Assembly: GCA_022736595.1 (NCBI GenBank)
Contig: DZDC01000014.1
Span: 1 to 24,711 of the forward strand
DNA length: 24,711 nt
DNA from: Draconibacterium orientale
Lineage (GTDB): Bacteria; Bacteroidota; Bacteroidia; Bacteroidales; UBA1556
Reading direction: 5' to 3'
The translations under genes were made by a program, and so were the position numbers. Of the stretch, positions 1-7,622 are shown in pieces. Below the pieces are notes generated by a model. That model saw nothing but the letters and a program-made list of their open reading frames with translations, made no database searches and was not told the DNA's origin. Each line of letters begins with the position of its first letter. Within the stretch, counting starts at the first letter, position 1.

Positions 1-18
1 AGTTATTAACATATTATC

Positions 19-46
19 TTGATTATCAATTGAATAAGTAGTTTTT
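19..46 (+). promoter_or_regulatory. Weak candidate promoter for the T9SS protein gene
   Basis: TTG at 19-21 is followed, after 17 bases, by TAGTTTTT at 39-46, one base away from the Bacteroidota -7 consensus TAnnTTTG. If it is used, the hairpin at 91-116 would lie in the 5' leader of the gene starting at 135. The region is very A+T-rich, so a chance match is quite possible. Confidence 0.2.
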
Positions 47-90
47 TTTAAAAAATTGTCATGTACTAAATTATTGAATAAACTAATTTA

Positions 91-120
91 ACAGGGGTGG
101 GAATCCTCACCCCTGTTTTT
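91..120 (+). terminator. Rho-independent terminator or leader hairpin
   Basis: A perfect 9-bp stem (acaggggtg at 91-99, cacccctgt at 108-116) is followed by a run of T. It reads as an intrinsic terminator on the + strand, most simply for a gene left of the window. It ends only about 15 bases before the ATG at 135, leaving no room for a separate promoter, so it may instead be a leader hairpin or attenuator of the next gene. Confidence 0.75.
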
Positions 121-134
121 AAATTGCAAGAGCC

Positions 135-1862
135 ATGAAATACATTTTAATAATACTTTTCATTATTCCACTTATAGCCTTTACCCAGCAAAATTATATA
201 TACCAATATCAGGATTATAATAGTGGAAAAGGTAATATGAAAATGGAATTAAACAACCAGAATTTTCAATATGAAAATAAAACTCCTTACGCACAAAAGT
301 CATCCAATGGAAACCCACTAAATCTAGGCTTTGGCTTTTCAAACAGCATGTACGACGAAAACATGAGCGGAGCTTATGATGTAGTGCAAACAGACTCATT
401 CTATTATATTGCTGGCAGAACCCGTATTGGTGCTGGCTCATTGACAAATAACGAACTCATGTTTTCAATGAAACTCGATTTGCAGGGTAATGTGGTTTGG
501 AAAAGAATGGATTCATTGTTGGATGCAAACCATTGGGATTTATACTACGGGCACGCACTTACTCAATTAGATAATGGTAATTTTGTTCAAGTAGCTATGT
601 ATGCAGAGTACGATACCATCAAATTAGCAGTCAATTATTTTCCATTACTGACTAAATTTGACGAAAGTGGAAATCTAATTTCGAAATTTGTAATGAACTA
701 TGATTCTATTTCAAATTGGGTTGATAGTACTACATTTACACCTTATGGAGGAATTTTTACGAAAAATGATGAAAACATTGTTTCATTTGGAATTCTCACC
801 TCAAAAACTTGGGTTTGGCGAACTGATTATTCACATTATTTGCCCGATAGTCTTTGTATGGGGATGATCGAATTAGATTCTTCTTATAATGTAGTTAATT
901 TCAAAACTTATTTAATCCCAGAATTTGGAAAAGATGTAATTGTTTATAACGGAGAAAAAACAAGGGATAATGGATTTTTGGTTACTTTATATTCTTATTC
1001 TAACCACCAAGACTTTATTATAAAAATAGATAGTAATTTAAATTATGAGTGGCATTATATGGCAGGGGATTCAATTATTCCAAATTGGAACCCAATAAAA
1101 GCCAGAGAAAGTAAAGCAGGAGGATATCTATTTGTTAGAGAATTTCCTGTCGATAAATTTGATAATCAGGGCGAAAAGAAAATTGCTTTTGGAAAGCTAA
1201 ATAAACAAGGAGAACTCTTATGGGAGAAGAAATGTGATTTATATACCGACACCGCGCAGCCATGGAATGGAATTTATCGTATGCCCATGGGTATCATCGA
1301 ACAGGATAATGGAGATATTTTGTTTTCAACCCGCATAAACCTTACCAATGGAGCGGGTTTAGTGCGCACAGATTCTTTGGGCAATATTAAGTGGTATCGC
1401 TGGATATTGGGGATGTATGGAGATGTTGGAAATCAAAACAATGCAGGAGGTATGTTTTTATTTAATATGCGCAAACCCATTGGCGAAGGAGCTTTATTAG
1501 TGGGTCACGCTGGATTTGGGAAAGCCCAACTTATCAGAACAGATAGTATGGGCTGCACCATGCCCAATTGTTTAGATACCATGTTGCACATCGGAATCGA
1601 AGAATTTGAAATCATGCAAAAGCAACAACTTATCGTTTATCCCAATCCAGCTCAAGAGCAGGTACAATTTGCCATCAATATTCAAGGCGAGAAGATAGAT
1701 GCATTTGAGATATATGATAATAGCGGTCGCCTTATTGCACAACAAAAATCAGATAATTATCTGGTAAGCTTTTCGATCGTTGACTTGCCTCAAGGGATGT
1801 ATATTGTTAAAATATTAAGTAACAATCAAAAACAGTTTGTGGGGAGGTTTGTGAAGGATTGA
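135..1862 (+). CDS. T9SS type A sorting domain-containing secreted protein
   Basis: A secreted protein of unknown function, probably exported by the type IX secretion system. Residues 1-18 form a Sec signal peptide: a Lys followed by a long Ile/Leu/Phe stretch ending near FTQQ. Residues about 498-575 look like a type A C-terminal sorting domain: VYPNPA, then FEIYDNSGRLI, then LPQGMYIVKI, and a basic FVGRFVKD end. The middle holds at least six copies of a loose 'K-x-D-x-x-G-N-x-x-W' pattern (for example KLDLQGNVVW, KLNKQGELLW, RTDSLGNIKW), which suggests a beta-propeller-like fold. No catalytic motif is evident. By family rule the sorting domain would be removed and the protein anchored at the surface or released. 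The neighbours give no clue to its substrate. The secretion assignment is firm; the function is unknown. Confidence 0.9.
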   Translation: MKYILIILFIIPLIAFTQQNYIYQYQDYNSGKGNMKMELNNQNFQYENKTPYAQKSSNGNPLNLGFGFSNSMYDENMSGAYDVVQTDSFYYIAGRTRIGAGSLTNNELMFSMKLDLQGNVVWKRMDSLLDANHWDLYYGHALTQLDNGNFVQVAMYAEYDTIKLAVNYFPLLTKFDESGNLISKFVMNYDSISNWVDSTTFTPYGGIFTKNDENIVSFGILTSKTWVWRTDYSHYLPDSLCMGMIELDSSYNVVNFKTYLIPEFGKDVIVYNGEKTRDNGFLVTLYSYSNHQDFIIKIDSNLNYEWHYMAGDSIIPNWNPIKARESKAGGYLFVREFPVDKFDNQGEKKIAFGKLNKQGELLWEKKCDLYTDTAQPWNGIYRMPMGIIEQDNGDILFSTRINLTNGAGLVRTDSLGNIKWYRWILGMYGDVGNQNNAGGMFLFNMRKPIGEGALLVGHAGFGKAQLIRTDSMGCTMPNCLDTMLHIGIEEFEIMQKQQLIVYPNPAQEQVQFAINIQGEKIDAFEIYDNSGRLIAQQKSDNYLVSFSIVDLPQGMYIVKILSNNQKQFVGRFVKD

Positions 1863-1875
1863 TTGGATAATTAGG

Positions 1876-2010
1876 TAATGGGGTAATGGAACACGGATGA
1901 CATAGATCAGACTGACTTACCCTAATGTAGGAATTAGCGAAAATTAGCCTAATTCGCGAGAATTTGCGGACAAATCTCTACTTCCCATCAATTCCCGCAT
2001 TACCCCATTA
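1876..2010. repeat. Spacer with degenerate repeats and a distant 13-bp inverted repeat
   Basis: The 323-base spacer 1863-2185 has no gene. Bases 1876-1888 (taatggggtaatg) are the exact reverse complement of 1998-2010, inside the 8-bp tandem array, so the transcript leaving the T9SS gene could fold into a large stem-loop. Between the arms, 1932-1970 holds four degenerate 9-10-bp units beginning aatt (aattagcgaa, aattagcct, aattcgcgag, aatttgcgga). Wording like this, and the acacggatgacatagat just before it, resembles intergenic repeats I know from Bacteroidota genomes; that link is recalled, not searched. Confidence 0.6.
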
Positions 2011-2106
2011 CCGCATTACCGCATTATCGCATTATCGCATTACCGCATTATCGCATTATCGCATTCCCCCATTCCCCCATTCCCCCATTACCGCATTCCC
2101 GCATTA
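1995..2106. repeat. 8-bp tandem repeat, 14 units
   Basis: Fourteen uninterrupted copies of an 8-base unit of form YCSCATTM occupy exactly 112 bases. Units are mostly ccgcatta, tcgcatta, ccccatta and ccccattc, with variants mixed rather than in one block. The unit is not a multiple of 3 and no reading frame crosses it. It ends about 50 bases before the lgt -7 box, so copy-number change would alter the distance to upstream sequence but not the promoter core. Confidence 0.9.
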
Positions 2107-2154
2107 AAAAATTACCAAACTCCCTTTCACTTTTTTCCAGCTGCCTTTTCCTTC

Positions 2155-2162
2155 TATCTTTG
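2155..2162 (+). promoter_or_regulatory. -7 promoter box for lgt
   Basis: TATCTTTG matches the Bacteroidota -7 consensus TAnnTTTG exactly and lies 23 bases before the ATG at 2186, which implies a short leader. No convincing -33 TTG is seen; the upstream side is a pyrimidine-rich stretch. There is no Shine-Dalgarno sequence, as is usual in this phylum. Confidence 0.6.
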
Positions 2163-2185
2163 CATTCAATTTAAAACTTCAATTT

Positions 2186-3343
2186 ATGTTTCCTACTTTA
2201 GGTCATCTTATCAATTATCTGCTGGGCACTCATATCAATTTTCCAATGCCAACCTATGGTTTTGTTTTGGTTATGTCTTTTTTAACTGCGGGGCTTGTAT
2301 TGCATTGGGGGCTAAAACGTAAGTTTCAATTAGGTCTTCTAGTTTCTCACGAAGATCTGGAGCAAGTGGGTGGGCCTATCAATTATTTTGATTTAGCTTT
2401 AAATGCGATCTTTTATGGAGTTGTGGGATTTAAGTTTGGGGGTATTGTTACAGATTATCAGAGTTTTGCCAATGGTGTAAGCGATTATATTCTCAGCTTG
2501 CAAGGCAATGTGTTGATGGGTTTCTTGGTGTTTGCTGGTAGTATTTATTATTTCTATCGTGAGGCTAAGAAGGTGGAAGCAAAAGAAAAAGTCTTCCAAA
2601 AAGTAATGCGTAAACCCCAGGATATTACTATCAATATTGTGATGGTGGCCATGTTTTCGGGAATAATTGGTGCCAAAATATTCGATATTCTTGAAAATTG
2701 GAGCTCCTTTGCCAAAGACCCTATAGGAATGCTCTTTAGTGCTGGAGGGTTTACTTTTTATGGTGGATTGATTGTGGGTGCTGCAACTGTAATTTGGTAC
2801 TTACGCAAGCGAAACATGGTGAATTTCCATACTTTAGATGCAGCAGCGCCAGCCATTCTCGCTGCTTATGCTGTGGGTCGATTGGCTTGCCTTCTTAGTG
2901 GTGATGGTTGTTGGGGAATCCCCAATCCTGATCCCAAGCCCGAGTGGTTGGCTTTTTTACCCAATTGGATGTGGGCTTACGATTTTCCGCACAATGTGAT
3001 CAATGAAGGACATAAAATCATGGGTTGCGAAGGCGATTTTTGCTATGCTTTGGATGTTCCTGTGTTTCCTACCATGTTTTACGAATCGGCCTTGAGTGCA
3101 TTATTTTTTCTGATATTAATATCGCTCCAAAATCGAATAAAACTTCCTGGTACCTTATTCTTTATGGCCCTTTCGTTCAATGGATTGGCGCGGTTTTTTA
3201 TTGAGAAAATTAGAGTAAACAACAAATATAACCTCGGTACTTCCAATTTTACTCAAGCTGAGTTAATTTCTACCTTGTTGTTTTTTGGTGGTTTGGTGGG
3301 TGTTTATATTCTATTCCAACTTCGAAAAAAGGGAAAAATTTAG
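2186..3343 (+). CDS. lgt: Lgt-family prolipoprotein diacylglyceryl transferase (divergent form)
   Basis: A polytopic inner-membrane protein of the Lgt family, which moves diacylglycerol from phosphatidylglycerol to the lipobox Cys of prolipoproteins. Supporting segments are GFTFYGGLIVG (residues about 188-198), AAYAVGRLACLLSGDGCWG (226-244), MFYESALSALFF and the final helix. At 385 residues it is longer than the roughly 290 of E. coli Lgt. The signature differs: the usual GRxGNFxNxE is GRLACLLSGDGCWG, and the His of the usual S-F-H-G-G is Tyr192. I recall this SGDGxWG form from other Bacteroidota, so it may be the phylum's variant rather than a dead copy. A lipoprotein substrate candidate is encoded at 10886. 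The family is clear; whether it is the cell's main Lgt or a paralogue is not. Confidence 0.75.
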   Translation: MFPTLGHLINYLLGTHINFPMPTYGFVLVMSFLTAGLVLHWGLKRKFQLGLLVSHEDLEQVGGPINYFDLALNAIFYGVVGFKFGGIVTDYQSFANGVSDYILSLQGNVLMGFLVFAGSIYYFYREAKKVEAKEKVFQKVMRKPQDITINIVMVAMFSGIIGAKIFDILENWSSFAKDPIGMLFSAGGFTFYGGLIVGAATVIWYLRKRNMVNFHTLDAAAPAILAAYAVGRLACLLSGDGCWGIPNPDPKPEWLAFLPNWMWAYDFPHNVINEGHKIMGCEGDFCYALDVPVFPTMFYESALSALFFLILISLQNRIKLPGTLFFMALSFNGLARFFIEKIRVNNKYNLGTSNFTQAELISTLLFFGGLVGVYILFQLRKKGKI

Positions 3344-3403
3344 AGGTGGCTTGTAATGGAATAAACTAACTCTTTTAGCGTTATTTCTTTTGTTGCTATT
3401 TTA

Positions 3404-3411
3404 TACCTTTG
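3404..3411 (+). promoter_or_regulatory. -7 promoter box for the porin-like gene
   Basis: TACCTTTG fits TAnnTTTG exactly and lies 22 bases upstream of the ATG at 3434. This suggests the gene has its own promoter despite being only 90 bases from lgt. No -33 element at standard spacing is obvious. Confidence 0.55.
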
Positions 3412-3433
3412 CCAAGTTTTGAACCGCTGTTAA

Positions 3434-5299
3434 ATGAGTCTTAAATCCATCTTTGTAAGTTTCTTTGTTTTAAATATTCTTTTCTTGGCTGCTCAAGATA
3501 GTTTGCGTAATCATGCCCATTTTGATTCTACTCACATACGTTATTATTTGCCTAAAGGTGCTTTTAGTCAGCGCGATACTTTAGCTTTAGATACCACTTT
3601 ATTTCAAACCCAACGTTACGATCCCCGCACTAAGGAATTGGATATTTCTGCAACTACTATTACATTGGGAGGTCCGGTTCGCAATCTCTATTTTAAAGAA
3701 ATGAATTCCTCCCTTCAGCTGGGTGAGTCTTATTTGCAGCCTTATTTTTATACCAACGCAGCTTTACCTCGTTACTCCAATGTGAAAGTACCCTATTCCG
3801 AAATATTCTACACCATTGGGCCTCAAGCCGAAAATGCCTTAAATGGAGTGCTTGCAGCCCAACCCAACAGCCAGTTGTATTATGGGACCGACTTCGCAGT
3901 TCAAAGCACGGTGGGACTATTTTATAATCAAAGAGTAGTTAATTCGCATTTTAGAGGAATTGCCCAATACAACACTTTAAATAACAGGTATAGTGTTGAA
4001 TTTCAGTATATTTATAATAAAATGAAATTTGGCGAAAATGGTGGAATAACCTATGATACCTACTATACCGATAGCACCAAATTTACTCGAGGGATTATTC
4101 CCGTGAACCTAAATTCGGCTCATAATCAAGTTCGGTCGCATTATATTTCTTTAAATCAATATTACAATTTAGGATACAGAGGCAACGATTCCACCCAAAG
4201 CCGTTATTGGGCAAAGGCGTATTTAAAAACCCAAGTTCATCGAAGAAACCGAATCTATTTCGACGAAAATTGGAATGACAGCTATTATCAGAATGCCTTT
4301 AAAGATACTGTCCGAAGTTATGATTCTCTCTTTATAGGTGAGTTTATTACCGATTTCGGTTTTACCAATTTTGAGCCCAAAAAACATCAATATATTGTTC
4401 TAGATTTTGGTTTAGCCTACCGGTATCAGAGTTATTATGAGGGAGTTGAAACCTATTTTTTTAATTATTTGCAGCCCCATGCCGATATGCTTATCGACTT
4501 TTATAAAGTGAATCTTGAAGCTGGTTTTAAATACATGATAAAGGTTGAAAATCAGCAGACTTTTAACTGGGGGGCCAACGATTTTAATTTGTATGGTAAA
4601 CTCAATTTTCCATTGAGCAAGCAAATAAAATGGACTTTGGGAATGAAGATGGATTTGGTTTCCCCTGAAATTATGGCATATCGGTTGAGTACCAACCATT
4701 TTATGTGGCAAAATAGCTACGATAAACAGAAGCATCTGGAGTTTAATGCCACTGCTTTTTTTAAAGGCTATCAACTTGAAGGAGCGTTACATACCCTCAA
4801 CGATTACCAATATTTCGACAGTATTAGCATGCCCCAACAATACAGTGGAAGTTTGGCCGTGTTGGCGGTTCAATTCAAAAAGCGTTTTAAATTTAAAGGA
4901 TTTGGCACCGACCTTATGGGCTTGTACCAACAGTCGAGTAATCTATCCGTTTTGCCATTACCCAAATGGACAGCTAAAGCCAATATTTATTTTAGCTTTC
5001 CCCTGTTTAAAGGAGCATTAATTGTACATCCTGGTTTTGATGTTACTTTAATGCAGGCCTATTATGCGGCAGCCTACAATCCCGTTTTGATGAACTTTTA
5101 CAACCAAAATACAACCCAACTCGACCGTCAATTTTGGGTGGATTTTTATATCAATTTTAAAATTAAACGGGCAAGGGTATTTGTAAAATATCAAAATCTT
5201 GCAAGCCTATTAGGCGATTATAACTATTTTACTGTTCCCCATTACCCCATGCAGGACGCGGTTTTTAAGATAGGAGTGAGCTGGAAGTTTTTTGATTAA
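3434..5299 (+). CDS. Putative outer-membrane porin (Porin_10-like beta-barrel)
   Basis: Residues 1-20 form a signal peptide (basic start, then a Phe/Leu/Ile core ending at AAQD). The rest alternates polar and aromatic residues in many strand-sized segments (FRGIAQYN, YSVEFQYIYNKMKFG, HADMLIDFYKVNLEAGFKYM, QFWVDFYINFKIKRARVFVKYQNL) and ends on an aromatic, KIGVSWKFFD, as outer-membrane barrels do. The conserved-looking middle (residues about 70-160, with LGGPVRNLYFKE and PYSEIFYTIGPQAEN) matches my memory of the Bacteroidota 'putative porin' family (Pfam Porin_10). The solute is unknown. It lies between lgt and trxB with its own promoter, so a functional link to either is not implied. The barrel nature is fairly secure; transport activity is inferred from the family name only. 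Confidence 0.75.
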   Translation: MSLKSIFVSFFVLNILFLAAQDSLRNHAHFDSTHIRYYLPKGAFSQRDTLALDTTLFQTQRYDPRTKELDISATTITLGGPVRNLYFKEMNSSLQLGESYLQPYFYTNAALPRYSNVKVPYSEIFYTIGPQAENALNGVLAAQPNSQLYYGTDFAVQSTVGLFYNQRVVNSHFRGIAQYNTLNNRYSVEFQYIYNKMKFGENGGITYDTYYTDSTKFTRGIIPVNLNSAHNQVRSHYISLNQYYNLGYRGNDSTQSRYWAKAYLKTQVHRRNRIYFDENWNDSYYQNAFKDTVRSYDSLFIGEFITDFGFTNFEPKKHQYIVLDFGLAYRYQSYYEGVETYFFNYLQPHADMLIDFYKVNLEAGFKYMIKVENQQTFNWGANDFNLYGKLNFPLSKQIKWTLGMKMDLVSPEIMAYRLSTNHFMWQNSYDKQKHLEFNATAFFKGYQLEGALHTLNDYQYFDSISMPQQYSGSLAVLAVQFKKRFKFKGFGTDLMGLYQQSSNLSVLPLPKWTAKANIYFSFPLFKGALIVHPGFDVTLMQAYYAAAYNPVLMNFYNQNTTQLDRQFWVDFYINFKIKRARVFVKYQNLASLLGDYNYFTVPHYPMQDAVFKIGVSWKFFD

Positions 5300-5384
5300 G
5301 ATGTCATAATGACATAAAAAGTACATATCTAGATTTTGGCATATATTTAGACAAAGGGGTGCAGGCTAATCACCAAAAAAGAAG

Positions 5385-5392
5385 TATCTTAG
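5385..5392 (+). promoter_or_regulatory. Probable -7 box for trxB
   Basis: TATCTTAG differs from TAnnTTTG at one position and lies 37 bases before the ATG at 5430. A small dyad, atgtca-taa-tgacat at 5301-5315, lies just past the upstream stop codon, but nothing ties it to this promoter. Confidence 0.4.
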
Positions 5393-5429
5393 CCATCTAT
5401 AAATAGAATAATTTAAAATTTTATATACA

Positions 5430-6383
5430 ATGTCACAAGAAGTAGAAAAAGTAAAGAGCTTTATTATTGGCTCAGGTCCAGCAGGTTATACTGCTGCTAT
5501 TTACACTAGTAGAGCAAATTTATCTCCCATCGTTTACCAAGGAATGGAACCTGGCGGACAACTTACCACCACCACAGAAGTTGAAAATTTTCCTGGTTAT
5601 CCTGATGGCGTAGAAGGCCCAGCCATGATGGAAGACCTTCGCAAACAAGCCGAACGTATGGGTGCTGATATCCGTTGGGGTTTGGTTACCTCGGTCGATT
5701 TTAGTCATCGTCCCTTTAAAATTAGCACCGACGATGGTAAGCATTTTGAAGCCGAATCGGTAATTATTGCCACGGGTGCAAGTGCAAAATACCTGGGTTT
5801 AGAATCTGAAACCAAATTCCGTGGAGCTGGTGTTTCAGGTTGTGCCACCTGCGATGGTTTCTTCTATAAAGGGAAGCCTGTAGCCGTGGTTGGGGCTGGT
5901 GATACTGCTGCTGAAGACGCGCTTTACCTGAGTAAAATTGCCTCTAAAGTGTATATGATTGTTCGCCGCGATGCTATGAGAGCCTCTAAGGTTATGCAAG
6001 ATCGGGTGATTAAAAATCCTAATATTGAAGTCATTTGGAATTCGGTGACCAAAGAAATTTATGGTACTGAGCAAGGTTTTATGAAGGCCGTCAAAGGTGC
6101 TATATTGACCAATGTGGTTACCGGTGAAGATCGCAAGATTGAAGTGGATGGATTTTTTGTGGCTATTGGTCACAAGCCTAATACCGAGCTTTTTAACGGT
6201 CAAATTCAATTGGATGAAGAAGGCTATATTAAAACCATTCCTGGTACTACCCAAACCAATATCGAAGGTGTTTTTGCCGCAGGAGATGTACAAGATCATA
6301 TCTATCGCCAAGCCATTACCGCTGCCGGAAGTGGTTGCATGGCCGCCATTGAATCGGAACGTTGGTTACAAACTCAAGATTAA
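5430..6383 (+). CDS. trxB: Thioredoxin-disulfide reductase
   Basis: An FAD- and NADPH-dependent flavoenzyme that reduces oxidised thioredoxin in the cytoplasm. At 317 residues it has the normal bacterial low-molecular-weight length. It shows an N-terminal FAD dinucleotide fold GSGPAG (residues 14-19), the PGGQL and ENFPGYP flavin segments, the redox-active pair C138-A-T-C141, the NADPH fold GAGDTA (155-160) followed by VRRD (178-181), and a C-terminal FAD segment GVFAAGDVQDHIYRQAITAAGSG. All catalytic parts are present. The gene stands alone, with its own probable promoter and a strong terminator right after the stop. The first eight residues are the only part outside the conserved fold, and no other start lies closer to it. 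Confidence 0.97.
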   Translation: MSQEVEKVKSFIIGSGPAGYTAAIYTSRANLSPIVYQGMEPGGQLTTTTEVENFPGYPDGVEGPAMMEDLRKQAERMGADIRWGLVTSVDFSHRPFKISTDDGKHFEAESVIIATGASAKYLGLESETKFRGAGVSGCATCDGFFYKGKPVAVVGAGDTAAEDALYLSKIASKVYMIVRRDAMRASKVMQDRVIKNPNIEVIWNSVTKEIYGTEQGFMKAVKGAILTNVVTGEDRKIEVDGFFVAIGHKPNTELFNGQIQLDEEGYIKTIPGTTQTNIEGVFAAGDVQDHIYRQAITAAGSGCMAAIESERWLQTQD

Positions 6384-6403
6384 GAATAAATTGATATCAA
6401 CTT

Positions 6404-6432
6404 AAAGGCGGCTCCTTGAGCCGCCTTTTTTA
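6404..6432 (+). terminator. Rho-independent terminator of trxB
   Basis: A perfect 10-bp G+C-rich stem (6404-6413 with 6419-6428) and a 5-base loop, followed by T-rich sequence, lie 20 bases after the trxB stop. It sits between two convergent genes. On the - strand the sequence after the stem is less T-rich, so it is a weaker terminator for the ATPase gene. Confidence 0.9.
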
Positions 6433-6433
6433 T

Positions 6434-7561
6434 TTATATCAAATGACTCAGAAAATTGTCTTTATGGATGATTTCAAAGCTTGAATTGGGATAGGTTTTA
6501 AGCCATTCGGTTTGAATTTTCATTTTATCGGAGTTCCATTTATACTCAAATCCATATAATTTTGAGTCGCGCTCTTCCACCATGTCCACTTCCTTTTGGT
6601 CGTAGGTTCTCCAAAAATAGTAATTATTGATGTTTTCTTTATAACTCTGACTTTTAATTCGTTCGGTAAACATAAAATTCTCCCATAGCATCCCAACATC
6701 ATTGCGTTGGGCAATGGGATTGAAATTATTGATGATGGAGTTTCTTATTCCATTGTCGTAGAAATAGTAGCGTGAGGTTTTAACGACTTCTTTTCGTAGA
6801 TTTCTTGAGAAGCCTCTTACTTTCTTTATCACAAATGATTTTTCGAGTAGGTCGAGGTATCTTTCAACAGTTATTTTCGACATTCCAATGGCATTCCCCA
6901 ATTCGGTTAAGGAAACTTCATTCCCAATTTGAAAAGCAATGATTTGCAATAAATCAAATATTTTATCCGAATTTCTAATGTTTTCTAACTCTAAAATGTC
7001 TTTTAACAAGTATGAATTTCTTAACTCATTGAGATACTTAGCTTTTTCTGTGGTGCTTTCTGAGGTCAACACTTCTGGATACATGCCATATACCAGATAA
7101 TTGTTTAAATTTTCAATAATTCTCATTCCTCCAATTTGCTGATTCAATTCAAAAATGGAGATTGGAAATAATATATTTGAAATATTTCTACCTGTCAACG
7201 GCTCTCCAGTGTAATTTGAAAGATGGAAGGATGAAGATCCTGTGGCGATAATGATGGCATCGGGCATGTTATCAACCAATATTTTTAAAGCCCAGCCGAT
7301 ATTGTTTATGCGCTGAGCTTCGTCAATAAAGATGAGGTCGTAGGATGAAAACGCACTTAAAATGAGTGTTTTATCTTCAGAACTTAATAAGTTTCTAAGT
7401 TGAACATCGTCACCATTTCCCAAATAATTATGACCTATATTGGTGGAGATAAGTTTATTTAATAAGGTAGTTTTCCCAACTCGTCGGGGACCATACACCA
7501 TATTTACTTTTCCTTTAGTAAAAAAATTGGGTCTGTTTTCAAAAATTCGAGTGTACCACAT
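6434..7561 (-). CDS. AAA-type ATP-binding protein with DUF4143 domain
   Basis: A predicted P-loop ATPase of the widespread AAA_14/DUF4143 family, whose cellular role is mostly unknown. Walker A is GPRRVGKTT (residues 24-32) and Walker B is LIFIDEAQ (76-83), followed by IIATGSSSF (104-112). A winged-helix-like segment follows (SLTELGNAIGMSKITVERYLDLLEKSFVIKKV). The C-terminal part has FWRTYDQKEVDMVEE...LYGFEYKWN, the EVD...E-x-K pattern of a PD-(D/E)XK nuclease-like fold. At 375 residues it appears complete. The gene looks more A+T-rich by eye than its neighbours, and such genes are often found in many scattered copies, so acquisition by transfer is plausible. It is transcribed alone from a promoter overlapped by an inverted repeat that also spans the start codon. 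Confidence 0.85.
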   Translation of the reverse strand: MWYTRIFENRPNFFTKGKVNMVYGPRRVGKTTLLNKLISTNIGHNYLGNGDDVQLRNLLSSEDKTLILSAFSSYDLIFIDEAQRINNIGWALKILVDNMPDAIIIATGSSSFHLSNYTGEPLTGRNISNILFPISIFELNQQIGGMRIIENLNNYLVYGMYPEVLTSESTTEKAKYLNELRNSYLLKDILELENIRNSDKIFDLLQIIAFQIGNEVSLTELGNAIGMSKITVERYLDLLEKSFVIKKVRGFSRNLRKEVVKTSRYYFYDNGIRNSIINNFNPIAQRNDVGMLWENFMFTERIKSQSYKENINNYYFWRTYDQKEVDMVEERDSKLYGFEYKWNSDKMKIQTEWLKTYPNSSFEIIHKDNFLSHLI

Positions 7562-7590
7562 ATTGACTTAATTTGTGCAAAGGTACACTC
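7549..7590 (-). promoter_or_regulatory. Promoter and operator-like inverted repeat of the AAA ATPase gene
   Basis: On the - strand TACCTTTG (caaaggta at 7578-7585) is an exact Bacteroidota -7 box, 16 bases before the ATG (cat at 7559-7561). A perfect 9-bp inverted repeat, gagtgtacc at 7549-7557 and ggtacactc at 7582-7590, has one arm over the -7 box and the other inside codons 2-5. The half-site core gtacac occurs again at 7605-7610. This arrangement suits repression, possibly by the gene's own winged-helix product, or a hairpin that hides the start codon. Confidence 0.55.
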
Positions 7591-7622
7591 TTTAAGCTTT
7601 AATCGTACACAAAAAGTAAAAA

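Noticed and set aside
1995..2106. Possible CRISPR array
   Set aside because: The 8-base units are contiguous with no unique spacers and there are no cas genes; it is a simple tandem repeat.
5301..5315. Dyad atgtca-taa-tgacat after the porin stop codon
   Set aside because: Only 6-bp arms in an A+T-rich spacer, far from the trxB -7 box, and no second copy was found, so chance is likely.
5835..6311. 158-residue frame antisense to trxB
   Set aside because: It is fully inside the well-supported trxB gene on the opposite strand and has no promoter or recognisable domain.
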